Shown piece by piece: positions 35,601 to 46,843 of a stretch of DNA of 64,000 bases. The stretch is taken from positions 1 to 64,000 of the forward strand of contig JAUCBJ010001165.1 of NCBI GenBank assembly GCA_032718475.1, in the 5' to 3' direction. Position 1 is the first letter of the stretch. Each line of letters begins with the position of its first letter. Source of the DNA: Nemertoderma westbladi. Lineage: Eukaryota > Xenacoelomorpha > Nemertodermatida > Nemertodermatidae. The position numbers and the translations under genes were made by a program. The notes beneath the pieces are model-generated. The model did not search any database. It was not told the DNA's origin and saw only the letters and a program-made list of their open reading frames with translations.

Positions 35601-38600
35601 GAACAACAACGAAGGAGTCCTATCATGGCGGATCTCATGTCATTCCTAGACTGCGAGGTCAAACTACAGCTAATCAAGCAATCCCGAGAAAAAACATCGG
35701 AAACCAAGGTAAGTGAGAAACCCGTTTCTAGGAGGAGAGTAACCCCAGTATGTTATACTGACGAAGGCGAGAGCCAAGTTTCTCAAGAAGAAGACAGCGG
35801 AAAGGACACAGACCACTCTTATTATTTTAACAAAAACTCGAGTGACGTAAGTAAATACCAACCTCGAACCAATGATAGGAGAGATAAGTTTACCAAGACC
35901 CCTCCTCAGTCTCCCAAAAGAATTCAGGTAAGAAAGCCCGAAGAAAGAACCAAAGTGCATAACATTACCCAAGGTAAAGTGAGCAACATCAAGTTAAACT
36001 GTGCACTGTGCGACGGGCTCCACCGCTTGGGTGCGTGTGCTGAATTCCTAAAGAAACCCCTAGCAGACAGGAGAGAAGTCGTGTGGAATAAGCGGTTATG
36101 TTATAATTGCCTCAGACCAGGACACCAACGGCAGACCTGTTACTCCGATATAAGGTGTGCAAAGTGCGGTGCGAAACATCACAGCTTGCTACATAGTGAA
36201 CTCGACCGAAACCACCCGAGTCAGGTAAGTGAGCCCGAACTGCACGTCCAATTCAGTGATGTGAACGACACCGACCAAGGTTCTGAGTGGGAGGGATTCT
36301 ACACAGACGAATTCTCTGATGCCAACGAATCCTGTTATCTAATAAACACCGCAGTGTATCGAGCACTTACGTACGAAAAGGACAACGATACGGAGTTTCC
36401 ATCAACCCCCTTGGATAAGCAACCATCTTGGAAAGTTCCAACATCCAACATAGGAATACGAGAATTTCCGGTAGTCCAGGTAAGAGTTCACGGTCCCAAC
36501 AAAAGTTACATAGTGAACGCCCTCCTTGACTCAGGTAGCACCGGAACATTCATCGACAAGGAATTGGCCGAGGATATTTTTGCTGGACAACCCAAATTCC
36601 GAACTAAGTTAAATATGTCCGGAATTATGCAGGTTTGGAAATCTACCTTAACGGCAGATTACTATATCGGCTCATTGTCCACTCCACAGGATAGATTAGG
36701 GGAACAAAGTATAAGGTCAGTAAAAATGGTGGCAATAAAGAACTTCGCTACTACTCAAGTAGAACCTTATGACTGGGACGAGGACGAGAACATCCAACAT
36801 CTAGGAATACCTCGATTCCAAACTGATTATCCTGGAGTACAAATCCTCATAGGCCAAAACGCGCACGAGGCGCTCGAGACGTTAGAGAAACGGCCTGCTC
36901 AACCGCAGCCATTACAACCTTATGCGGTGAGAACTCGAGTAGGTTGGTACTTCACTGGCCCTTCCCGTAGAACCCTTGAAGAAAGACTGCCACAAGACCG
37001 GACACTTCAAGTGAATGATTGGGAAGAGGAGAGCAGTGAGGTTGACGAACTCACTGAGGGAATACAATACTCCTCAGACAACGACAACACCTACCAACTC
37101 TTCGAGGAAGAGCACACGATCGATTTATTAACCGAGAATAACACATGGAGTGACCAGCAAACTTTGTGTCAACTAATTTATCCATCAGGATCTATGGACT
37201 ACAATGACGAACTCAATGAAGAGATAGAGCGTCACAACGCTAGAACCCGAGACGAACTTGCCGTACGATTCTTTACCCAAGAGCTAGTAGAACCAAATTC
37301 GTACGATAAGGCTCTATCAATAGAAGAGGAAAGAGCCAAGCAAATTCAGGAAACAACTACGCGTTTTCTAAAAGATCAGGGTAGGTATGAAATCGGCCTA
37401 CCATTTCGAAAACGAGAACCTAGATTTATAAACAACAGACCCTTGGCCGAGAAAAGACTCTCTCAATTGCATCGACGCCTTACGGCAAACGCTTCAGCTA
37501 AAGAAATGTACCAAACGCAGCTGAAGAAATTTATTAGCAAGGGTTATGCGGAGCGAGTACCGGAAGAAACACCCATAACAGAGAGAACATACTACCTAAC
37601 ACATCATTATGTTCCCAAACCCGGTAAACCACATGAAGTACGCGTGGTATTTGATGGCTCCGCCCTATATAAGGGTCAATCTCTGAATTCCGAGTTGCTA
37701 CCAGGACCCAACTTACTACAATCACTGTTGGGAATACTTCTGAGATTAAGACAATATTCTATAGCGTTCGCCTCCGATATCGAAGGAATGTTCTTACAGG
37801 TTAAGGCGTTAGATAAAGATAGAGACAGTTTAAGGTTTCTATGGTGGCCTGAAGGAGACCTCCAACGGACACCAGAGGAGTACTGGATGACCATCCAAGC
37901 TTTTGGGATCATATCCAGTCCTTCCAACGCCTGCTCCGTAGTACGAACTACTGCGGATGACAACCGAGACGCCTTCTCCAAAGAGGTGATTGACAACATC
38001 AAGAAGAACATCTACATGGACGACAATTTAAAGTCCCTTCCATCGGTAGAACAAGCCATTGAGGTCGCGAAAGGAACGGTAGAGTGTTTGAAAAGAGGTG
38101 GATTTCGACTGACGAAATTCACTAGCAACTCCCGCGAGTTTCTAGAAGCGATACCGATAGAAGACCGAGGAGCGAAAGACCTCGATCTGATAAAAGACGA
38201 TCTTCCAGAGACCAAGACGCTTGGCTTAAAATGGGACACAGAAAGAGATATCCTGTTTTTTCAACTAAAACAGCGCGAGAATCCAGTTCGGACCAAACGG
38301 ATTTGTCTAAGTATCCTGAGCACTTATTTCGACCCATTAGGATTTATTAGTCCAGTCATATTGATTGCTCGGAGTTTAGTACAGCAAATGTGGCTGGAAA
38401 ACCACTCATGGGACGATCCACTTACGGGAGAGCTACTAAAGAAATGGATGAAATGGGAGGATTCTCTACCTGCCATCGAGAGTTTTATAATTTCCCGTTC
38501 ATATTTTGGTCATGTTCTCCCTACGTATTCCTATCAACTCCATGTGTTTGGAGACGCGAGCGACACGGGAATAGGAATAGTAGCATACCTTCGAGTCGAG

Positions 38601-40898
38601 ACTCCAGATGGAATCAAAGTCGCCTTGGTTACCTCTAAGGCATTGATTAATAACAAGTTGAAGGTTCCTCGAGCGGAGTTGAAGGCGGCTCTCTACGCTA
38701 CAGCCATCGGACGGAATGTAACGGAACAGATCGATTATACACTGGAGAAAACTGTGTATTGGACCGACGCTTTGCTCGTGTTGGAATATATAACCAATGA
38801 AGTCTGTCAGTTCAGCGTCTTTGTCACCAACCGAGTGGCCATCATCCTCAGTCGCACAACGATAGACCAATGGAGACACTGCCCTGGTACGATTAACCCA
38901 GCTGATATCGCCTCCAGAGGAGCAACTCCACAAGAACTGATAGATACTCCAGACTGGTTGGGTGGACCCGACTTCCTAAGCAAGGAAGAGGACGAATGGC
39001 CTCCTCACCTTACTACGGCGGAGATCAGACAAGCCAAGGGAGCGGAAAAGATTAAACCAAAAACCCGAGCGAGCAAATCGAAGTTATTCAAACCGCCGAT
39101 CGATCTATCTGTATTACATGCTTCTGGAAATGATGCTTCGGATCCACAATCCCTCGTCACAAACAAATCTGTTGTGGAAATTAAGGACAAAGATTGGCGA
39201 TCTGGAACACCAGACGTCTCGCAAGGAATCTCACCCCTGTTGCAGAGAGCAATACAACATTACAGTTCCTGGAATCGGCTCTGTAAGGCCGTCGCTTATT
39301 TAAAACGATTCTTTCATCATCGTTATTCTGGGACGAAGACCACTGGTGATGCTGCACCACTGACAACAGCCCAAGTCCATGTTATTAAAGATTTACCGAA
39401 ATACAAAACACCATGCCGGTTTCTAAAAGAAAAGATCAGTTATCAGGAGCATGAAGAAGCCAATAAACAAATACTGCGGCTCCTGCAATGCTACGAGGAT
39501 TCTGACAAGTACTTCCTGCTGTTAAGAAACCCGCAGATGCGCTTGAGGGATCGCTTCTCTAGCATAATGATCGATGGGTTAATACGTGTTGGAGGAAGGC
39601 TTACCAACGCGCCATTGTCCTTTGACACTAAATTCCCCATAATAGTTAGAAATCTTGAAGTACAAATCAAGATGATTGTAGACGCCCACAGTAAATTATA
39701 TCATGCTGGTAGAGAACGAGTTCTTAGCGAAATTCGAACGCGCTATTATTTCTATAAACCCCGTAGAGCTCTAAATCAAGTTCTTAGGAACTGCATACCC
39801 TGTAGGAAAGCATTCAGTAGGCCTTTAACACAGCGAGAGGCAGAATTACCTAGGGAACGAGTAAGCTTTTATGAACCACCCTTTACTAATACTGGTGTGG
39901 ATTTATTTGGCCCTATTGAAGTATATCGTGCTAGGACTATAGTCAAGAGATGGTGCGTCGTCTTCGTGTGCATGACTTGTCGAGCCATCCATCTTGATAT
40001 GGTGAACGATCTATCCACTAACAGCTTCGTCTTAAGTTTACGACGACAGATCGCTCGCTTCGGAACTAGTAATACCATGCGATCGGACAAGGGAACGAAC
40101 TTCATTGGCGCCAATAACGAAATCCAGGCTTACGTAAAGGACTGGAACCAAAGACAGGTGGACGATCAGCTAAGAATAACCGCGTCTAGCTGGACCTTCA
40201 ACGCCGCCGACGCCCCTTGGTGGGGAGGAAGTTGGGAGAGATTGATTCGGAGTGTTAAGACAGCATTTCACTTTATAGTGCCGTGCCGTGCGTATCTCAC
40301 CGACGAACTTTTGCGAACGTTAATGGAGGAAATCGCTGCCTATCTCAACGAGAGACCGCTTATGCCAGTCTCATGGAGTCCCGATTCCCTGGAAGCGCTA
40401 ACACCCGCGCACTTCCTACTTAAGAAACCTGTAGCCATGCTTCCCCAATCCGAGATTGCCGACGGAGACGAATATTGCCGCCGAACTTGGCAACTTATGC
40501 AGTTGCTATCTCGTCGTTTCGCTGATCACTTTGAAAAGCATTATCTGCCCACACTACAACTTCGAACTAAGTGGTTTGCGCAGCAAGAAAATGTCAGCGC
40601 CGGAGACATGGTGCTTATTGTGGATCCCGACCTCCCACGTAAGCGGTGGCAGACAGGACGCATCATAGAGACTCACATTTCAAGTGACGGTTTGGTACGA
40701 TCAGTAGAACTCGTAGTTATGCGGCGTAACTTCAAAAAACCGGGAATAATATTTGAGACGCAACAACTCAATCGCCCAGTTGGTCGTTTATGTTTATTAG
40801 AAAGAGACAGAGAACTCTCCGGAAACTATGGAAGGCAAGACACTCTTCCCACGACCACCTCCCTAATTCCTCAAACATCTAGGGACTCCCCGCCTTAA
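32619..40898 (+). CDS. BEL/Pao Gag-Pol polyprotein (2,759 aa), intact
   Basis: One open frame encodes all retrotransposition domains. Residues 1-850: unusual N-terminal extension, with Ser/Pro-rich start and an Ala-Glu-Arg-Lys coiled coil at about 405-467. About 850-1000: gag core of the DUF1759 kind (FNGDEMKWLPFKEYY). About 1127-1190: three zinc-knuckle-like motifs, the middle one CYNCLRPGHQRQTC. About 1300: aspartic protease LLDSGSTGTF. About 1640-1810: reverse transcriptase with YMDD near 1798. About 1970-2090: RNase H (FGDASDTGIG, YWTDALL, NPADIASRG). About 2355-2400: integrase HHCC. Catalytic D, D, E lie at VDLFG (2426), RSDKGTNF (about 2490) and GGSWERL (about 2537). About 2650-2727: C-terminal DUF5641-like module. 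The domain order PR-RT-RH-IN and the extended tail are typical of BEL/Pao. All listed catalytic residues are present. Confidence 0.96.
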   Translation: MSDTQQNLSDSPPDITQNLSDSPPDTTICDSDRSDKTDRTQTEPSSPPTERKVTPLVVESDPKPTHHRSIIGTRAQVKRNREEAGPSQQPPGQEPSSQQPDSSSNSDTVELNPERGVETVDPSYLDPFLTLPTAKMAAVLIAVEEHQGDWARNKKSTQESYWGYAREELMSVVESNWNNPGIGLPLDLSEATWEDIHKMGVAKDTMDPAVWKRSAAGYVQGFFSSLQRQEEQLFRQTLGPQEQEELLYQVRASTLRIRLILSAFEETSKRRQDTSLQVAVKTWFQRIEPKVKETAQWKSRLAERPTDEESTGAILSQVESEEAAEGPRKRDAIDTYLSDYQRFIGDEELRRRLAGFSPNSEGAKRVLDSIDAEMLAAHQAKFDEERRIARAQEAQVQKKRIEDRKAAAVAAAEAEAERKAAEAERKAAEAERKAAAAEAEAERKAAAAEAEAERKTAAAEAEKRASEEIAQLELETLQETQDDISKRFTEGRMQIKGRSNSKRLGYTSSEEGDTTDPEGGGNRSRLSRRKRMSPRQRLPDLPPAVRRQISSTAVGSTEPTDRTITITRLPTIVDEPEIIKPVLENTPSVRETPVLPKPTTKFPLHSTIKLTAPGGAAQVPVLETERDIQDLSPVVPMRPATTLATPASAVEWVEKGRREMSLLLGQMREQRDCSSQQIRDLEGTVYQLKGTVRDSRIELQEVQQNIALERDKLVNIQRGIPTPPVTLCQPARSEVYHARGVSPTRIYTASKVETPPVTLSQPVRSEVYHAQGVSPIRIYTASEVETPIVNPIKGDYKPVSDDIPYRPDNNPKNLYTDNSILNNTMAQESFTRQMARTEARQAVKVGEIVKFNGDEMKWLPFKEYYEDSIQNSVLSSGEKLRFLIKCLEGPPKLMALKFIGHPNGLRQVWDTLNTRYGNKDNIAKYLYAKLVAPRKFLSNEIIEFSDEIQEICRQLDWLGKSHEYQSSMVIGAIVSTLPKGGVCTRWDKKVLHMMEQQRRSPIMADLMSFLDCEVKLQLIKQSREKTSETKVSEKPVSRRRVTPVCYTDEGESQVSQEEDSGKDTDHSYYFNKNSSDVSKYQPRTNDRRDKFTKTPPQSPKRIQVRKPEERTKVHNITQGKVSNIKLNCALCDGLHRLGACAEFLKKPLADRREVVWNKRLCYNCLRPGHQRQTCYSDIRCAKCGAKHHSLLHSELDRNHPSQVSEPELHVQFSDVNDTDQGSEWEGFYTDEFSDANESCYLINTAVYRALTYEKDNDTEFPSTPLDKQPSWKVPTSNIGIREFPVVQVRVHGPNKSYIVNALLDSGSTGTFIDKELAEDIFAGQPKFRTKLNMSGIMQVWKSTLTADYYIGSLSTPQDRLGEQSIRSVKMVAIKNFATTQVEPYDWDEDENIQHLGIPRFQTDYPGVQILIGQNAHEALETLEKRPAQPQPLQPYAVRTRVGWYFTGPSRRTLEERLPQDRTLQVNDWEEESSEVDELTEGIQYSSDNDNTYQLFEEEHTIDLLTENNTWSDQQTLCQLIYPSGSMDYNDELNEEIERHNARTRDELAVRFFTQELVEPNSYDKALSIEEERAKQIQETTTRFLKDQGRYEIGLPFRKREPRFINNRPLAEKRLSQLHRRLTANASAKEMYQTQLKKFISKGYAERVPEETPITERTYYLTHHYVPKPGKPHEVRVVFDGSALYKGQSLNSELLPGPNLLQSLLGILLRLRQYSIAFASDIEGMFLQVKALDKDRDSLRFLWWPEGDLQRTPEEYWMTIQAFGIISSPSNACSVVRTTADDNRDAFSKEVIDNIKKNIYMDDNLKSLPSVEQAIEVAKGTVECLKRGGFRLTKFTSNSREFLEAIPIEDRGAKDLDLIKDDLPETKTLGLKWDTERDILFFQLKQRENPVRTKRICLSILSTYFDPLGFISPVILIARSLVQQMWLENHSWDDPLTGELLKKWMKWEDSLPAIESFIISRSYFGHVLPTYSYQLHVFGDASDTGIGIVAYLRVETPDGIKVALVTSKALINNKLKVPRAELKAALYATAIGRNVTEQIDYTLEKTVYWTDALLVLEYITNEVCQFSVFVTNRVAIILSRTTIDQWRHCPGTINPADIASRGATPQELIDTPDWLGGPDFLSKEEDEWPPHLTTAEIRQAKGAEKIKPKTRASKSKLFKPPIDLSVLHASGNDASDPQSLVTNKSVVEIKDKDWRSGTPDVSQGISPLLQRAIQHYSSWNRLCKAVAYLKRFFHHRYSGTKTTGDAAPLTTAQVHVIKDLPKYKTPCRFLKEKISYQEHEEANKQILRLLQCYEDSDKYFLLLRNPQMRLRDRFSSIMIDGLIRVGGRLTNAPLSFDTKFPIIVRNLEVQIKMIVDAHSKLYHAGRERVLSEIRTRYYFYKPRRALNQVLRNCIPCRKAFSRPLTQREAELPRERVSFYEPPFTNTGVDLFGPIEVYRARTIVKRWCVVFVCMTCRAIHLDMVNDLSTNSFVLSLRRQIARFGTSNTMRSDKGTNFIGANNEIQAYVKDWNQRQVDDQLRITASSWTFNAADAPWWGGSWERLIRSVKTAFHFIVPCRAYLTDELLRTLMEEIAAYLNERPLMPVSWSPDSLEALTPAHFLLKKPVAMLPQSEIADGDEYCRRTWQLMQLLSRRFADHFEKHYLPTLQLRTKWFAQQENVSAGDMVLIVDPDLPRKRWQTGRIIETHISSDGLVRSVELVVMRRNFKKPGIIFETQQLNRPVGRLCLLERDRELSGNYGRQDTLPTTTSLIPQTSRDSPP

Positions 40899-42531
40899 TG
40901 CGTCTGGAGTGGGCGTATGACTATAATATTTTCTCTGTTTTATTTATTTTATATAAATATTATTATTTACTTTATTATAATCGTTTTTATTTAATTTTAG
41001 TTAAGTAGAATGTTATTTTGGATTATTTGGTAGACTAGTGCAATATATTAGTGTTTATTACGTAATTACCTAATATACTTAGTGCGACGACGAGAAACAA
41101 TTATTTTTCTCTTTCCTTACTGTCCGTATTATATTATAAACGCGAGACTATAGTAAGATGATATGTCCGTACTTATTAAAGTACAATAAAGCCACTACTA
41201 TATTTCGTGTATTATTGGTAGGCAGAGTATTAGGAATGCAAAGTTCAGATCCTCGTGTCTCGGCTAAACCAAGCTCTGGGTAGACCTTGGAAACGACTTG
41301 CCTCTTCACACTGACATTGCTTCGTGCGATATTGCTCTTCTACCTATATTAAATAATACATATAGTAGCGTGATGTCCCTCTAACAGTAGCGTAAAACGC
41401 AAATAAATCTGTTAAACTTTTTGACCATCTGTAATTCTAGTCGATTAAGATATCGTGGCACCCACCGATATACTTGAAAGACAAATTCTAGAATCAGTGG
41501 TTAACGTCCCCAGACAAGTTCTGGAATAAATCCCGTGTAGTGCCCATCTTAAATATTAATTTAATATTTATTAAAATCTGGCAAATTCAGATCCTTTAAA
41601 ATTTCTAGTCAATTGAGATATCGTAGCACTTACCGGTATTCTTAAAAGACCATTTTATAGAATTAAGGATCTTATGTCCCCAGATATGTTCTGGAATCAA
41701 AATTGTGTCAATTTCACCATCAAATAATAAAATTCACGGGAATAAATCTAGAATTCATATTTTTATGAATTTAATAAATTGTCATTTTGCACAATTTCTA
41801 ATATTCCCAAAATTCCACTAATTAATAGATCACGGGAGCGGAGATTCATTCGATTGAGTGTGCTAGAGTGCGAGAATCTCCAACATATAGTCAATAGCCG
41901 ATAAAATTCATAAAGTCATGTATAAAGAGGATATTGACAAACTAAAGACTTACTATCAAACAGCATCCCAGATCTGTATGCATGAGAACTACCCTAATTC
42001 TACCGCTAGCTTTACATAATGTCACCATAGCAACACCCACGCTAGAATTAGAAACGAGTTAAAAGAACAATAGAAAACTTGTACCGTTGCCTAGCATAGT
42101 GATTATATAGCACACGGTTGGTATCCAAGGATACACAATAACAACAACGTGACATTCTGGAAGGCATTGACTAACGGACAAATGGCCTGTATGATGGTAG
42201 TTGGTAGCTGTTGTGTGGAATTTGTGCGTTTGTAGGTGAATGTTGCTGCTAAAGTGTGTTTACAGTAGCTAGTCGCAATTGTAAGATAACCCAACTCTCC
42301 CATAGCAAGAACCTCAAGTGATTACAAGCCTTTGGGACGGACAGTGGAGTGACTTGTGCCGGTTATCGTTGTCGTGCTGTTGCCACAACGTTGGCGTAAA
42401 CACCGCGACAGCGGTACATCGGCGCTGAGAATCCCACTGCCCGGGGGGCCTCGATTAGTAGGCAGCGACGCCCGCTAGCCTAAAACATATATATAAACTC
42501 GTTACAATATTGGTGGATCGCGATAGCAGAT
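40899..42531 (+). other. Element B noncoding spacer between gag-pol and ORF2
   Basis: 1.63 kb without a long frame, homologous to spacers in A and C. Just before the ORF2 ATG the sequence is AGCAGATATG in all three copies, which could be a splice acceptor (CAG) placed two bases upstream of the start. A subgenomic spliced RNA for ORF2 is an inference. Confidence 0.6.
41210..41340 (+). promoter_or_regulatory. Conserved noncoding block between pol and ORF2 (B copy)
   Basis: About 130 bp from TATTATTGGTAGGCAGAG to GATATTGCTCTT appear identical to the reverse complement of C at 63093-63222 and nearly so to A at 20222-20350. Sequence on either side is clearly less conserved. Its role is unknown. 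Confidence 0.55.
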
Positions 42532-45500
42532 ATGACGGAATTGATAGAAGATGATCTTGGTATCAGGGAGCGATATAATGTACCTTTGCAGGCGTTTGTG
42601 GATAGCTTGATAAGTGGTGAACCCGGTCACACCACTACGGAGGAAGATGGTCGTTACATCGAACCGCCAATGTCCCAAGAGCAACTCACGCGTGAATTGG
42701 ACTATAGAAAATTCACCGCTCGCTATACGCATCGTAATGGTACGTATATGGACTTTCTAACCACCGGCCATCCGATCGACCTACATGATACGGACGATGT
42801 AGACACCGAAAGAGAAATGGTTTTGTTTAAATACCACGCTCAGCGGAGTCGTAACGATAAACCAAGAATAGACCACGATAACTCTATTCGTAACCGGCTC
42901 GACCGAGAAAACGTTGAGGAACCCGATAAGCGTATCAACTTCAACGACTACCTGGAATTTTTGAGAGAAACTTATCTCAATATTGCCAGTCAACAAAACC
43001 TAGAGACTCGATATCCTCAAGGTATACATCATGATCCCATGGTAGAACTCCAACGACTCTATTTCACCATGATGTATCTCACGGCCGATCGTCCACTACC
43101 CGTGGTTCCCGATAGCTTTGCACAAATGGAGGAGTATTGCAAAACTGGAGAACGATCACCCGCATTCCCTCTACAGGACGTACGTCTATGGTATTATTGT
43201 GACGAATGCCCTAGACCCAACCAACAAACCGAAAGAAGTAAACATCCGCGGAGACGTTGCGCTAAACACAGTTTTACGCGTTGTACGTACGGGAGTTTCG
43301 AGCGAAACCTGTTCGATGTATCGCCCACGGTCGCTCGTCTCAAACAATCACTCAATAAACCCATGATCAGAGTTCCGGAATACTCGGTCAGGCCTCCTCA
43401 TTCCCCTATTAGACCTCAAACTCTTGATCCTAATAGTATCACTGATCCTCCCGAACTATATTCTCTGTTCAAAGACGTGGTGTTACCTGAGCAGTTAATA
43501 GGTGGTACTCCGGTAGTGGGTTCTTTAGACATTCGACCATCCTACCTAGCCGGATTGGGACGCGGGCATCTTATATCGCCATTTAATCCCTACAACCGCC
43601 CCGGATTAACCCCGATTCAACCTGCCACGGAAGTCGAGGAGAGCGTTATCAGAAATGCTTTAGACGCTATTCGACAGAAAATCGGGAAAGGAACACAGGA
43701 TTACCTCGAGAAACGTAAATTACAGCAACAAGTCCAAGCGGTGAAGGATTTAGCCTTACCACAGTTCGATCGAGAGATACAAAACCTCGAGAACGACATC
43801 GAGCTGGGACGCACGTACTCTCTACAGGAGTTTCTAGATGAGCGTATGCGACAACGAGCGGAGGAGAACCAACTCGAAAGGAAACATACGGAAATGGACG
43901 AGAGGGAAGAAGCCGCTTTAGCTCAACCCGAAGCCCAAATCCTTATGACGGACCTCTACTCTAAAACTATCCGTCATCCCTCGATGATTCCCAACTTCGG
44001 AGATAAACTCTTCGCGAAAGTACAACCCCAACCGGTCGATATTAGTACAGGATCGCACCAGCTTATCGCCGACGCCCCCATGTTACAGCGCCCGCCGATC
44101 GAAGCTGCTCGCGTTGACAGTATACTCGTTGAACCTCCGGACAATCGAGCGGATCTTATCCGTCGTATGGTACACGATGTCAACATACGCGCTCGTCCTT
44201 TAACGAACTCGTTTTATGGGATTAAAGATCACCCTTATTACGTTAATCTGACTCAATATTATATGATAAAACCGGAAGATCCTATGCATAGCTTGAAGTT
44301 TCTACCGTTAATAAATCCTCTGGACATTGTCGAACTCGAGCAATTACAGAAACATTTGGATCAGTTAGTAAAGGTAAACTCATTTAGAAAACCATATAAC
44401 ATTTCTAGAATTGAGAATGATACGATACCTCCTTATAACCTCGATGGCTTCATTAAAACTCGATTAGTCCATTGGAATCTCGACGTATTATTCGAGGAGG
44501 AGAGAATAAAAAGACACGGAAATATGGAGACGTGTAACACTCAATCCTTGAAGTATAGTGATCTCCCTGACGCTAACCAATGTGCTACCTTGTGGCACCC
44601 GGTAGGGATGACCCTCGAGAACGCTACAAAGGAGTGGAATGAAACTCTTAATATCATTGAGATGTATGGAGTAGTTACCTACGATAATGAAGGCAGCGTT
44701 CCAGTCGGAGAATTAGGAACTACGCGCATGATCCATATACGCGGATTAGCCGGTTCTACCCACGTGTTTACTCAAGCGTGCTCCGACGTGATTGATTATT
44801 CTTTTGAAACTCTCACCGAAACACAAAAGAATCTCCGGCATGGACAATTCGTACTCGCGCAGCGTTACGTCATTGACACCGAACGTAAACCGGATGCTAC
44901 CCCAACCCGTGCTCGAGATGTTGTTCAACGAAAAGATCCTTAAAATCGGTTCCGCTGTTTATTGAGATCTACAAAATGACTTTCGAAATATGGAGGATAC
45001 ACCATATCCATTTGTAGATATGCAGTTAATTGCCCCTTGGGCAGAAGGCCGAGGTTTCTTCCATACCATGTACGCTAATACGTCTAACGACATTACTAAA
45101 GTTCAACGAACTTCCATCGGACATATTGCCTTTCAGGAATACGGATGGAATTTCAAGGTTGGAAATCCCCTTAATTATCAACAAGTATATGGAGACCATT
45201 ATTCCCGATTATACTTTGACGGACCGTTGACCGCACCTGGCGCCGTGTATAGCTTCATGAGTGTTCCACTCCGTCCCTCTTTAGCTATCTACACGATCTT
45301 GGAAAATACCGCACTTTCCGGTTGGCTAGCCGACGTGTGCAGTCGTACTATACGCTCCCATCCGTTAATACTTGGGACCAAACTCGCTAAGCTAGATGAA
45401 CATAATAAATTCATACGCTTTGAATGTTTCCGGCGATTTCTAACCCCGTTCCGCAACGTGGATAGCCAATTTAAAGATCGCGCGTTGACCAAACTCAGCC

Positions 45501-46765
45501 TAAGAAACTCAGCTGCTGAGAAGTTGGATAGTGCCGGATTTGCCCTATTTAAGGATATTTGTATCGAGAATTTACATTCTTCTGTTATACAAAGACCTCG
45601 AATCACCACAGGTTATTCTGTCGTTGAGATTCAAACAGTGGGTCCACCAGAAGAGTCAACTACGCTCACCGCATCTACGCACTGGGAAGACGAGCCTATG
45701 TGTATGGAATCTGAGGAGATTCAACCCACTACGCCCCGGAACAGCGACAACGATTACATTATCGAATGGTATCAAGGTCCACAGTGTCTCACTGCGTATG
45801 ATTATCGCCATGCCAACTATGTTGATCGTCAGCGTTGTCGGTTATGCGCATCTAGAGACCATATTACGCCTATGGATACGAATATCCCATGTTCCTATTT
45901 CCAAGAACAGCCTTCAATGGAAATTTACTGCGCTTATTGTCGACTCAATGATTCGCACATTTTTGCTGTCTGCCCCCAGTTCATGACGCAATGCCACCAT
46001 TGTCAGTTGAAAGGACACGCCAGCTTTGATTGTCCCTTTAATAAAGACTTGGAGAGTGTAGACGAAATGATTGTACTCCGTTATATTCGAGCTTGGGAAG
46101 CGAACGCTGATTTACATTGTGACTCACGTCATCGTTACTACCCTGGACGCGCTTACGAAGGAGTTTATGCGTTCCATCCGTATTTATTCGCTTCTGTCGA
46201 ACAGAAAGCGTGCATCCCGAGTTACGAGCTATTAAAGCGCGTCGGAGAATGTATTTCGACTAAGTTTGTGCGCAAATTCCTTAGAAGAGTTAACCCCAGT
46301 GATATTCATTCCTATTATTTAATCAATTTTATCCGACACGATCCGGACTATGGAGAATTATTCGTTAACTCGCATCCTGAGTTACAAGAAGTATATCGAA
46401 GGCCTTACGAATATCGAGCCCGCGAACGCGAGTTGGAGAGAACCATTAAACCAAGACAGTTTCTGACAGCCTACGGTCCACCCACGGCTTCCGTTCAGAC
46501 CACTCGCAGAGGACCTGTGAGAGCAGCCGCCCTAAAGCGAGCTCTAAAGGCCGTTAGACCCCAGTCCCCCGATGTTGATGGCAACCTACCCGGAACCTCA
46601 ACCGGCGGATACACCGACAACAACCCTGCACCCTCTGATGCAATTATATTGCACCCTTCACCCAGGAGCTATAGCCCTCCTTGTAAAGTGGCTCGCCCCA
46701 AAGAGAAAAGGACTCTGGCTAGCCTTAAAAAACTGCGTAAACGTCGTCCGCGCAAGAAAGACTAA
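42532..46765 (+). pseudogene. Element B ORF2: large zinc-knuckle, non-envelope protein of unknown function (broken)
   Basis: Two frames, 42532-44943 (803 codons) and 44990-46765 (591 codons), are halves of one gene. Compared with C, B has a 20-bp deletion near 44897 and, just after, a stop at about 44964. Allowing for the 20 bp the halves are in the same phase, giving about 1,417 codons. Visible parts: a Cys/His cluster at about residues 220-260 (CDEC ... RRRC), a coiled coil at about 380-467, and then in the second half CRLC-x4-H, CAYC-x5-H-x4-C and a canonical knuckle CHHCQLKGHASFDC (45836-46034). A very basic end follows (KKLRKRRPRKK). There is no signal peptide or membrane segment, so it is not an envelope protein. 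I do not recognise the remainder. The position downstream of pol is where env would be. Confidence 0.85.
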
Positions 46766-46827
46766 CGGTTTAGAGTATTTATGTATATTAGAAACTGCGA
46801 TTTTGTATATTTTATAGACTTCAATCT

Positions 46828-46843
46828 CATTTTCTGGGAGCGG
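46828..46843 (+). other. Putative plus-strand priming region before the 3' LTR of B
   Basis: CATTTTCTGGGAGCGG directly precedes the 3' LTR, and the same bases precede the 3' LTRs of A and C. Conservation and position suggest the polypurine-tract function despite an interrupted purine run. Confidence 0.5.

Noticed and set aside
42532-46765. ORF2 as an env gene because of its place after pol.
   Set aside because: No signal peptide, transmembrane segment or fusion-like hydrophobic stretch is visible; it has zinc knuckles and a basic tail instead.
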